The translations under genes and the position numbers were made by a program. 5,228 bases of DNA, from NCBI GenBank assembly GCA_937916035.1, contig CALGIH010000100.1, positions 1 through 5,228 on the forward strand, given 5' to 3'. The DNA is from an uncultured Lacinutrix sp. GTDB lineage: Bacteria; Bacteroidota; Bacteroidia; Flavobacteriales; Flavobacteriaceae. The notes beneath the pieces are model-generated. The model was not told where the DNA came from and searched no databases. It worked only from the letters and a program-made list of their open reading frames with translations. Positions within the stretch are counted from its first letter, which is position 1; the number at the start of each line of letters is the position of its first letter. Of this stretch, positions 1 to 5,228 are shown one piece after another.

Positions 1-19
1 TAAAAGAAGTTATAAAATC

Positions 20-244
20 ATGAAAATATTAAACGATTGGAAACTCATAATCCTGCTATGCTTAACCTTAGGCTTAGCTCCTTTTTTTCCAGAACCTCAT
101 ATTGTTGGCAAACTCAAATGGATTACTGGAGGTGCAGTTGGAATGCAATTAATGGATTGGTTTGATGTATTACTTCATGGATTGCCATGGCTACTATTAT
201 TACGTATAATCAGTATTAAAATCTTCAATAAAAATGGCGCTTAA
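20..244 (+). CDS. Small two-helix inner-membrane protein, function unknown
   Basis: This 74-residue protein has two hydrophobic stretches, roughly residues 8-24 and 49-66. Between them is a conserved-looking loop with FPEPH (residues 23-27), a Lys/Trp pair and a Gly-Gly, then DWFD..LHG.PW (residues 46-57), leading into helix two. I recall short proteins with this LGLAPFFPEPH ... D.FD..LHG.P pattern in many Gram-negative bacteria, often labelled 'RND transporter' in databases. At 74 residues it cannot be an RND pump, so that label would be misleading. The start is the first ATG after an A-rich stretch, with no Shine-Dalgarno, as is usual in Bacteroidota. Its last 11 nt overlap the start of trmL in another frame, which suggests translational coupling and a shared transcript. 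Because the overlap could be incidental, it says little about function. The gene is confidently real; its role is unknown. Confidence 0.8.
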   Translation: MKILNDWKLIILLCLTLGLAPFFPEPHIVGKLKWITGGAVGMQLMDWFDVLLHGLPWLLLLRIISIKIFNKNGA

Positions 245-692
245 CATTGTTTTAATAGAACCTGAAATACCAAATAACACTGGCAATATTGGCCGTTTGG
301 CTTTAGCGTCTGGTTGCAATTTACACTTGGTAAAACCCTTTGGATTTCAAATTGACGATAGACGCTTAAAACGTGCTGGCTTAGATTATTGGCAACACCT
401 CAACCTGACTTATTACGAAAGTATTGATGATTTTTTCTTAAAAAACAAAAACGCTAACATGGTGTTTCTATCTAGTCATGGTACACGACATCATTGGGAT
501 ATTACTTTTAAAGATAACCAGTTTTTAGTGTTTGGAAAAGAATCGGTTGGCTTACCCAAACAACTTATCAAAGACCATCCAGAAGCTCTTTTTAAAATAC
601 CTTTATATAGCAAACACGTACGTAGTTTAAATTTAGCCAATGCAGTAAGTATTGTGGCTTATGAAGGCTTAAGGCAGTTGAAAATCACCTAG
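234..692 (+). CDS. trmL: tRNA (cytidine/uridine-34-2'-O)-methyltransferase TrmL
   Basis: This SPOUT-superfamily methyltransferase transfers a methyl group from S-adenosylmethionine to the 2'-OH of the wobble nucleotide of tRNA-Leu isoacceptors; it acts in the cytoplasm as a homodimer (family knowledge). The 152-residue length is normal for TrmL. All three knot motifs are visible: EPEIPNNTGNIGR at residues 9-21 (motif 1), FGKESVGLP at 100-108 (motif 2, the SAM-binding loop), and RSLNLANAVSIVAYE at 130-144 (motif 3). The early DDRRLKRAGLDYW at 41-53 also matches the E. coli enzyme closely (DDKRLRRAGLDY in my memory of it). The start ATG lies inside the end of the upstream membrane-protein gene, and translation probably re-initiates there. 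The family includes close relatives acting on other tRNA positions, but length and motifs favour TrmL over the longer TrmH/RlmB group. Confidence 0.95.
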   Translation: MALNIVLIEPEIPNNTGNIGRLALASGCNLHLVKPFGFQIDDRRLKRAGLDYWQHLNLTYYESIDDFFLKNKNANMVFLSSHGTRHHWDITFKDNQFLVFGKESVGLPKQLIKDHPEALFKIPLYSKHVRSLNLANAVSIVAYEGLRQLKIT

Positions 693-749
693 GATCTCGA
701 ATCTCTATTCTAGTAAAAAAACAACTAACTCCTTTTACCACGAAGCGTC

Positions 750-784
750 ACGACTGATATAAACAATTAAAAAAGCCCATATCA
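750..784. repeat. 35-bp imperfect repeat, copy 1, with inverted ends
   Basis: This stretch begins with the 14-mer ACGACTGATATAAA and ends with CATATCA. An ungapped match of identical length lies at 5134-5168: 26 of 35 positions agree, including the first 14 and the last 7. Within the copy, TGATAT (755-760) and ATATCA (779-784) are inverted relative to each other across an 18-nt spacer. It sits 57 nt after the trmL stop and 58 nt before the next start codon. It could be a shared protein-binding site, a weak RNA hairpin or a dispersed intergenic repeat; two copies cannot decide. Confidence 0.6.
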
Positions 785-842
785 TAATTATTTATGCACA
801 ACGTAACAAAACGCCTTACAGCACTAATAAAAAATCTAATTA

Positions 843-2744
843 ATGTATATTGCCGCCTTTCAAAAGGTGCAAATTATGGAAGCAAGTAAAACGCTAAATT
901 ATATTAAAAATGTATTAGAAAATGTCCCAACTGGCTGGTTGCGTCTAACAACCCATCGACTAGATATTTATGATGAGAAGTTGGCCAAAACTCAATTCTT
1001 AGATCAGTTTGAAATCTTATTTAATGACAATAATTCTGAATCATCAGCACTCAACAAATTACCCACTGCATACGACTATATTCGATTAGGTCATCCATTA
1101 TCTTGTTTACTTGAATGGGTAATTGCTAAATTAAATAATATAAAACCAGAAAATGTAATAAGTTTTTCCTCAAAGACGGTTCCAGTTTTGGCAGTTCTAA
1201 GAAAAAATCTATTAGCTAATAAAAACACCCAAATCATTTATAAGGGTGAATTACCAGATTTTTTTGATATTGAAATACTAAGGAGTATTTATGGTTATAA
1301 ATTTGATTTAAAAAAAGTTGAGAGCATCGAAGAGGCTTCAGTGTTTAACGGAAGCACCATTTTTATTTCACAACAAGATGATATTTGTAATTTCGATCTC
1401 ATCTCAAATATTGACTTTTTCATCAATGCTCATTCTCATTTGGGAAGTGTTTTATTAGTAAATGGTAAACTAAATGAAAGTTACATCTCAGAAATTCAGC
1501 ATGTCCGAAGAAGAGAAACCATTTCAATGACTCCTGCCAATTGTCTTGTTGCCCTAAAGTCATTAATAGCACATTCTTCTTTCGAACCTAAAAACAGTAA
1601 TGTCGAGACAAATATTTCTGCTGAGCTGAGTCGAAATAAAACACTTGTTTTAAATTCAATTAAAGCTATTTCAGGCACAAATACAAAAGCTATTGTTGGC
1701 TCTAGTGGACTATCTATTCAATATGCGATTATGATGGGACTCATTCACGATGCGCTTGAACAGCATAAAGGAAAGGCTATTAAATTTATTGTTCCTCCAA
1801 ATTGTTATGGTGGCACTAATGACCAAGCAAGGCGAGTTGCAGCTTGCATTGATAATGTTGAAGTGGTAGATTTACCAGTGGATGGTAATAACGATATGGT
1901 TCAAAGTATTGATACGGTTTTAGCTAAAATCGCTACCGAAGATGCTATTCCTTACATAATCGCTGAAATTCCAACAAACCCAAGAGTGGAAGTTCCAGAT
2001 CTTATAAAATTAAAAGAAGTTTTAAGTAAAAAACGTAAAACTGCGAGTGGTGAATTTGCTATCGATCCAGTTTTTATTTTGGACCAAACATTTTGTCCTA
2101 ATGTTCTCTTTTTAGGTGCAGATAAAATACTCTCAACAGTTCGGGCTATTTCATATGCTAGTGGATCAAAATTCCCAAGTGGTGGACAATGTAATGCTGG
2201 CTACTGTATATCAAATAAAAAAGCGGAAGGATTGATGGAAAAAATAGAAACGCATCTAAGCCTTTGCGATAATGAAGCTACAAATCTTCAATATGAAATC
2301 TTGGCAAAACAATTGCCATCTATGAATCAAAGAATTAGTGATGCCTATAAGAATACACGTGAATTTGTAAACTTTATCAACGATACTTTACCAACTGCCA
2401 AAATTAATTTTGTTTCCTCAGCATTAGCAAAACAAGGATTTACGCCCTCTGTGTTTTCATTAGATCTTCCTACTGAAGGCACTACAGATGAAGAAAAAGA
2501 AGCTCATAAAAGAGCGTTAAATTTGAAATTAATCAATTTAATGATTTCAGAAATTCCCAATGAGAGTAAGTTCTGTGTGAGTTATGGACAGTTAAATGGA
2601 TGTTACTGGACCATACCTGCAACATCTACTCAAGGGACGACTAAAGAAGGCGACAAAGATTATATTGTACGTGTAGCACTTTCTCCTAATATGGATCTTG
2701 AGCTCCATAAAAAGGTCTTTTTAAATTTTGTTGAAAATATTTGA
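843..2744 (+). CDS. PLP-dependent Cys/Met-metabolism family enzyme with an extra degenerate N-terminal copy of the fold
   Basis: This 633-residue protein belongs to the fold-type I family of cystathionine gamma-synthase, methionine gamma-lyase and O-acetylhomoserine sulfhydrylase, which normally has 380-430 residues. The C-terminal half carries the active-site signatures in order: SSGLSIQ at 287-293 (PLP-phosphate loop), CYGGT at 321-325 with Y322 in the place of the ring-stacking Tyr, EIPTNPR at 375-381, LDQTF at 413-417 with D414 for the pyridine nitrogen, GSKFPSGG at 441-448 with K443 as the likely Schiff-base lysine, and R610 in VRVALS for the substrate carboxylate. Residues 77-241 look like a shrunken second copy (YDYIRLGHP 77-85, SFSSKTVPV 107-115, ISMTPANCLVALKSL 227-241) with no obvious catalytic lysine. 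The substrate cannot be assigned from sequence; sulfur amino-acid chemistry is the best guess. The start is uncertain: the ATG at 843 follows an A-rich leader typical of this lineage, but the ATG at 876 (MEASKTLNY) is also plausible and has AAGGTG before it. It appears monocistronic. Confidence 0.88.
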   Translation: MYIAAFQKVQIMEASKTLNYIKNVLENVPTGWLRLTTHRLDIYDEKLAKTQFLDQFEILFNDNNSESSALNKLPTAYDYIRLGHPLSCLLEWVIAKLNNIKPENVISFSSKTVPVLAVLRKNLLANKNTQIIYKGELPDFFDIEILRSIYGYKFDLKKVESIEEASVFNGSTIFISQQDDICNFDLISNIDFFINAHSHLGSVLLVNGKLNESYISEIQHVRRRETISMTPANCLVALKSLIAHSSFEPKNSNVETNISAELSRNKTLVLNSIKAISGTNTKAIVGSSGLSIQYAIMMGLIHDALEQHKGKAIKFIVPPNCYGGTNDQARRVAACIDNVEVVDLPVDGNNDMVQSIDTVLAKIATEDAIPYIIAEIPTNPRVEVPDLIKLKEVLSKKRKTASGEFAIDPVFILDQTFCPNVLFLGADKILSTVRAISYASGSKFPSGGQCNAGYCISNKKAEGLMEKIETHLSLCDNEATNLQYEILAKQLPSMNQRISDAYKNTREFVNFINDTLPTAKINFVSSALAKQGFTPSVFSLDLPTEGTTDEEKEAHKRALNLKLINLMISEIPNESKFCVSYGQLNGCYWTIPATSTQGTTKEGDKDYIVRVALSPNMDLELHKKVFLNFVENI

Positions 2745-2811
2745 TTCTATCGATAATTGGAGAGACTATTAAAAAGAGAAAAATACAATTTATAGAAAAT
2801 ACGACACTCAG

Positions 2812-2859
2812 TAGTTTATGAAAGTTCAACGATACATAGAGGTGAACGACTTTCTACTA
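2812..2859. other. Imperfect hairpin between convergent genes
   Basis: GAAAGTTCA (2820-2828) pairs with TGAACGACTTTC (2843-2854), giving nine base pairs with a 3-nt bulge and a 14-nt loop. An outer TAGT (2812-2815) can pair with ACTA (2856-2859) across an asymmetric internal loop. It lies in the 156-nt gap where the PLP-enzyme gene and the VF530 gene converge, where a two-way terminator would be expected. There is no T-run on either side, so an intrinsic terminator is not established. Nothing else is recognised in this gap. Confidence 0.3.
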
Positions 2860-2900
2860 TCCTACTTGTCATTTACTAAACACTAAATGAAAGTTGAAAA

Positions 2901-3134
2901 TTAATTACTAGAATTTTGTTTCTTCCGCATCTCTAAATACATGTTTTCAACCTTAGTTCGTGCCCAAGGTGTACGCCGTAAAAACTTTAAGCTTGATTTC
3001 AAAGAAGGCTTTTCTGTAAAACAACGAATATTAATATTGAAACCTAAATATTCCCAACCATAACGCGCTTCTAAATCTGTAATGATTTTTTCTAACTTTA
3101 TGCCATGAAGAGGATTGTTTGGTTGCGATTCCAT
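2901..3134 (-). CDS. VF530 family (DUF2132) small putative DNA-binding protein
   Basis: This 77-residue protein matches the VF530/DUF2132 family across nearly its whole length. It has NPLHG at residues 7-11, YGW at 25-27, INIRCF at 34-39, and a highly conserved KSSLKFLRRTPWAR block at 46-59. The family is named after a Vibrio fischeri protein of solved structure and is described as DNA-binding from its fold; the physiological role is unknown. The protein is rich in Lys/Arg in its second half, which fits nucleic-acid contact. The gene begins 27 nt after the stop of the RhlE-type helicase gene on the same strand, so the two are probably co-transcribed. That raises, without proving, a role in RNA or DNA handling. 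The C-terminal KKQNSSN is likely a disordered tail. Family membership is confident; function is open. Confidence 0.92.
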   Translation of the reverse strand: MESQPNNPLHGIKLEKIITDLEARYGWEYLGFNINIRCFTEKPSLKSSLKFLRRTPWARTKVENMYLEMRKKQNSSN

Positions 3135-3161
3135 TGCTTTAAAATAATTTAGAAGTTATAA

Positions 3162-4454
3162 CTAACGTCTGTTACCACCTCGGTTTCTATTTTTATTTCT
3201 GTTATTTCCAGAATTGCCACTATCATCAGATCGTCTTGACCCTTGAGATTTGGGTTTATTAGAACTTTGTTCCCTTCTTCCACCACCTTGACCTTGTTTT
3301 ACTGGTTTGGTTGATGCATTCGGATCAGGCTCAAAACCTTCAACAATACTTACAGGGATTTTTAAACCTACTAACTTTTCAATATCTCTTAAATAGGTCG
3401 TTTCATCTGCACTTACTAAAGATATAGCTTCACCACTGGCTCCTGCTCTACCTGTTCTTCCAATTCTGTGCACATAATCTTCCGAGATATTAGGTAGTTC
3501 AAAGTTAACTACGTGTGGTAATAAGGGAATATCCAAACCTCGAGCAGCAATATCTGTAGCAACCAGAACTCTAACTGAACCGTTTTTAAATCCTGCCAAT
3601 GCTTTGGTACGTGCGCCTTGGCTTTTATTTCCATGAATGGCAGAGGCAGAAATACCTGCACTCACCATTTTTTTGCAAAGTTTATTAGCGCCATGCTTCG
3701 TCCTGTTAAATACCAAAACCTGCTTCCAATTACCATCAGAAATTAACTTAATAATTAAATCTGTTTTCTTCGCCTTTGCAACACGATATATTTTTTGCTC
3801 TATAGCATCTACTGTGGTGTTTTCTGGTGTTGCTTCAACCAAAACTGGCTGATGCAAAAACTCGCCTGCTAGATTCTTTATTTCTTTGGAGAACGTTGCC
3901 GAAAACAAAAGGTTCTGTCTTCTGGTTGGCATAAGGCCAATAATTCTTTTAATGTCTCTAAGAAAGCCCATGTCAAGCATCCTATCAGCTTCATCTAAAA
4001 CCAAAATTTCTATTTTGGCTAACGATAATAAACCTTGACTATTTAAATCGATTAAACGTCCAGGAGTTGCAATAAGGATGTCTACACCATTTCTAATAGT
4101 TGCTACTTGTGGTCTTTGATTCACACCTCCAAAAACAACTGCAGAACGAATGTCTAAAAACTCACTATATGATTTTACGTTATTATGTACTTGTGCAGCC
4201 AACTCACGTGTTGGTGTTAAAATTAAGGCTCTAATTGGTCGTTGACGCAATTTCTGGCCTTGAGACAATATTTGAAGCATTGGCAAGGTAAATCCTGCTG
4301 TTTTTCCAGTTCCAGTTTGCGCAGATGCTAACACATCTTTGCCTTCAAGAATTAAAGGAATTGCTTTTTGTTGTATTGGTGACGGAGTTGTATAGCCTTG
4401 TTTATCAATGGCTTTTAATAAGGCTTCAGATAAGCCTAATGAGCTGAACGACAT
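3162..4454 (-). CDS. rhlE: DEAD-box ATP-dependent RNA helicase, RhlE type
   Basis: This 430-residue helicase unwinds short RNA duplexes using ATP. RhlE-type proteins act in ribosome assembly, RNA decay and cold adaptation (family knowledge). Every core motif is present: the F-aromatic/Q motif with F3 and Q28, motif I AQTGTGKT (45-52), PTRELAAQ (81-88), TPGR (130-133), DEAD (154-157), SAT (185-187), VLVFNRTK (246-253), [10 protein letters not shown] (299-308) and [10 protein letters not shown] (329-338). RecA domain 1 is about 1-205 and domain 2 about 215-375. From about residue 385 the tail becomes low-complexity Gly/Arg/Asn/Ser with many Arg and Lys, a basic disordered extension likely to tether RNA. 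Several RhlE-like paralogues are usual in Flavobacteriaceae, so the symbol denotes the subfamily rather than a proven orthologue. The start is well placed 55 nt from a -7 promoter box, and the VF530 gene follows 27 nt downstream. Confidence 0.94.
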   Translation of the reverse strand: MSFSSLGLSEALLKAIDKQGYTTPSPIQQKAIPLILEGKDVLASAQTGTGKTAGFTLPMLQILSQGQKLRQRPIRALILTPTRELAAQVHNNVKSYSEFLDIRSAVVFGGVNQRPQVATIRNGVDILIATPGRLIDLNSQGLLSLAKIEILVLDEADRMLDMGFLRDIKRIIGLMPTRRQNLLFSATFSKEIKNLAGEFLHQPVLVEATPENTTVDAIEQKIYRVAKAKKTDLIIKLISDGNWKQVLVFNRTKHGANKLCKKMVSAGISASAIHGNKSQGARTKALAGFKNGSVRVLVATDIAARGLDIPLLPHVVNFELPNISEDYVHRIGRTGRAGASGEAISLVSADETTYLRDIEKLVGLKIPVSIVEGFEPDPNASTKPVKQGQGGGRREQSSNKPKSQGSRRSDDSGNSGNNRNKNRNRGGNRR

Positions 4455-4468
4455 ATAAATGATTGTGC

Positions 4469-4497
4469 AAATGACATTCTAATTTATAGCGTCATTT
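4469..4497 (-). promoter_or_regulatory. Hairpin in the rhlE 5' leader
   Basis: AAATGAC (4469-4475) and GTCATTT (4491-4497) are perfect inverted repeats of 7 bp around a 15-nt loop. If transcription starts just downstream of the proposed -7 box, this structure occupies the middle of the roughly 50-nt untranslated leader of the helicase mRNA, ending 14 nt before its start codon. A helicase leader hairpin could tune translation with temperature or by autoregulation; that is inference. Read on the plus strand the same hairpin precedes a T-run, but no plus-strand gene ends there. Confidence 0.4.
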
Positions 4498-4534
4498 TTT
4501 ATTAAGGTGCAAAGTTACGCTATATTTACGCTAT
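4486..4534. promoter_or_regulatory. Three ACGCTAT boxes around the rhlE promoter
   Basis: TTACGCTAT occurs twice in direct orientation at 4515-4523 and 4526-4534, an 11-nt period close to one helical turn. The core ACGCTAT occurs a third time, inverted, as ATAGCGT at 4486-4492. Two copies lie immediately upstream of, and overlapping, the -7 box of rhlE; the third lies just downstream of the expected start of transcription. The layout resembles an operator, but no regulator is identified. Confidence 0.4.
4510..4517 (-). promoter_or_regulatory. Bacteroidota -7 promoter box for rhlE
   Basis: Read on the minus strand this is TAACTTTG, an exact match to the TAnnTTTG -7 element used by the primary sigma factor of Bacteroidota. 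It lies 55 nt from the helicase start codon, predicting a leader of about 50 nt. I see no TTG at the usual -33 position, so the promoter may rely on the strong -7 box or an activator. Confidence 0.6.
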
Positions 4535-4544
4535 GACCTTGATT

Positions 4545-4576
4545 TTGCTGACTTTATTATAAAATCAGTAACTTGG
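4545..4576 (+). promoter_or_regulatory. Candidate promoter for the TPM gene
   Basis: TTG at 4545-4547 and TAACTTGG at 4569-4576 resemble the Bacteroidota TTG/TAnnTTTG elements, with one mismatch in the -7 box and a 21-nt spacer. The box is 30 nt before the TPM start codon. A 7-bp inverted repeat, TGATTTT (4540-4546) and AAAATCA (4561-4567), overlaps the spacer. The match is weak. Confidence 0.3.
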
Positions 4577-4606
4577 TAAAACCCAGAATCTAAAAAAATA
4601 AATATT

Positions 4607-5068
4607 ATGAAACTCATTTTAAAACTTAGCCTTTGCCTATCACTAATTATAGGTTTACCAATAAGCAACCATGCGCAACAAGGAAAAATTCCTACTGGAA
4701 AAATTGTTGATACAGAAAACATATTTACAAAAGCTGACATAAAAATTTTGGAAGCTCAGATAGATGATTTCATACAAACAACAAAAATCCCAATGAGTAT
4801 TATGGTCAGGTCAATGTCTAAAACATCTGCTAATGATAATGCATGGACCATTGGAGATCTAAAGAGTCCAAAAGGTATTTTGATACTCATTAGTAAATCT
4901 TCAAAAGAAATCAGTATTGGAGTTGGAAACGAATTATCTAAAACACTAACCAAAGCTAAAGTTGACGATATTATCAATTCAAAAATACTTACTGAGTTTA
5001 ATAAAGATCAATACACAGCAGGCATAAGCAATAGTATAAAAGCTTTTTTTAAACAGCTTGTTCATTAA
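4607..5068 (+). CDS. Exported single-domain TPM (YgcG/Psb32-type) protein
   Basis: This 153-residue protein starts with a typical signal peptide: MKLILKLSL, a hydrophobic core through about residue 19, and NHA at 21-23 as a likely signal-peptidase I site before QQG. There is no lipobox cysteine. The mature part matches the TPM domain (TLP18.3, Psb32, MOLO-1 family): a short IVDTENIF at 33-40 where family members have V-x-D-x-x-x-x-(L/F), a helical stretch 42-58, KGILILIS at 89-96, IGVGNEL at 104-110, and FNKDQYTAGI at 131-140. Plant TLP18.3 has phosphatase activity and takes part in photosystem II repair; bacterial homologues have no settled role. Many bacterial members add transmembrane helices and a Gly-rich tail; this one ends directly after the domain, so it should be a soluble periplasmic protein. 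It is divergent from rhlE, with a 152-nt shared promoter region. Confidence 0.87.
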   Translation: MKLILKLSLCLSLIIGLPISNHAQQGKIPTGKIVDTENIFTKADIKILEAQIDDFIQTTKIPMSIMVRSMSKTSANDNAWTIGDLKSPKGILILISKSSKEISIGVGNELSKTLTKAKVDDIINSKILTEFNKDQYTAGISNSIKAFFKQLVH

Positions 5069-5133
5069 TTTTTAACATTTAGCGATTACCTCGTTTATTT
5101 GACTTTATCAAAAAAATAGTCGAAATTCGTTTA

Positions 5134-5168
5134 ACGACTGATATAAAACATTGAAACGTTGCATATCA
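5134..5168. repeat. 35-bp imperfect repeat, copy 2, with inverted ends
   Basis: This is the partner of the element at 750-784, in the same orientation: ACGACTGATATAAA at 5134-5147 is identical, as is the terminal CATATCA. The inverted TGATAT (5139-5144) and ATATCA (5163-5168) keep exactly the same 18-nt spacing although the middle of the spacer has diverged. It lies 65 nt after the TPM stop and 30 nt before the next start. Immediately upstream, TCGTTTAACGA (5127-5137) is an 11-nt palindrome that overlaps the element's first bases. Confidence 0.6.
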
Positions 5169-5198
5169 CTAAAGTTATAAGGAATTAAAACTAAAATC

Positions 5199-5228
5199 AT
5201 GAAACTAAAAATAATATTACTTCTTTTA
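5199..5228 (+). CDS. Start of a gene, probably for an exported protein (partial)
   Basis: An ATG at 5199 opens a frame that runs to the window edge, encoding MKLKIILLLL. Two lysines followed by an uninterrupted hydrophobic run is the usual beginning of a signal peptide or membrane anchor, and it resembles the start of the preceding TPM protein. The leader before it is A-rich, as expected for translation starts in this lineage, with AAGGAA 13 nt upstream of the start codon. Only ten codons are visible, so the product cannot be named. Confidence 0.55.
   Translation, partial: MKLKIILLLL

Noticed and set aside
689..713. Hairpin CTAGGAT/ATTCTAG spanning the trmL stop codon as a terminator
   Set aside because: The stem is weak (7 pairs including one G-U) and is followed by an A-run rather than a T-run, so it does not fit an intrinsic terminator on the plus strand.
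789..796. TATTTATG as a -7 promoter box for the PLP-enzyme gene
   Set aside because: One mismatch to TAnnTTTG and no TTG at a suitable upstream distance; in AT-rich DNA this is expected by chance, so it was not annotated.
1496..1678. Minus-strand open frame inside the PLP-enzyme gene
   Set aside because: It lies fully within a well-supported gene, shows no family resemblance and is a shadow frame.
2818..2886. A 22-codon plus-strand frame (MKVQRYIEVN...) in the convergent gap
   Set aside because: It is short, lies within the hairpin region, has no recognisable homology or promoter, and such frames are common by chance.
2818..2895. ATGAAAGTT occurring twice (2818-2826 and 2887-2895) as a repeat element
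   Set aside because: Only nine bases are shared and the flanks differ; this is not distinguishable from chance in this composition.
3637..3852. Plus-strand open frame inside rhlE
   Set aside because: It is antisense to the conserved helicase domain and has no independent support.
4531..4977. Minus-strand frames opposite the TPM gene
   Set aside because: They are antisense to a gene with a clear signal peptide and TPM domain; their hydrophobic character mirrors the complementary codons.
750..5168. The paired 35-bp repeats as boundaries of a mobile element or integron cassette array
   Set aside because: The 4.4 kb between them holds ordinary housekeeping-type genes on both strands, with no transposase or integrase and no clear target-site duplication, so a composite element is not supported.

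Overview
The window looks like ordinary chromosome from a low-GC member of the Bacteroidota, most likely a marine Flavobacteriaceae. The reasons are AT-rich composition, A-rich rather than Shine-Dalgarno-type sequence before most start codons, a Bacteroidota-type -7 promoter box (TAACTTTG) in front of the helicase gene, and a gene set typical of that family. I assign the lineage from style and protein resemblance, not from a marker gene. No mobile element, CRISPR array, tRNA or rRNA is visible.

Left part (1-842): a 74-residue two-helix membrane protein overlaps by 11 nt the start of trmL, the SPOUT methyltransferase that modifies the wobble base of certain tRNAs. A 150-nt intergenic region follows; it carries the first copy of a 35-bp imperfect repeat with inverted ends (TGATAT/ATATCA).

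Centre (843-2744): a 633-residue PLP enzyme of the Cys/Met-metabolism family (cystathionine gamma-synthase / methionine gamma-lyase fold). It is about 200 residues longer than normal. Its N-terminal third appears to be a second, shrunken copy of the same fold that lacks a recognisable catalytic lysine but keeps the Tyr-x-Arg motif. That motif is absent from the catalytic half. This is the most interesting observation in the window.

Right part (2745-5228): on the minus strand, a RhlE-type DEAD-box RNA helicase with a basic Arg/Asn/Gly tail is followed after 27 nt by a VF530/DUF2132 small putative nucleic-acid-binding protein, probably as one transcription unit. The helicase promoter region has three copies of ACGCTAT and a leader hairpin. 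Divergently, on the plus strand, a secreted single-domain TPM protein is followed by the second copy of the 35-bp repeat and the first ten codons of another gene, probably for an exported protein. The longest gene-free stretches are about 130-160 nt. The genes do not form one obvious pathway; the window reads as housekeeping RNA-modification and RNA-remodelling genes plus one unusual PLP enzyme.
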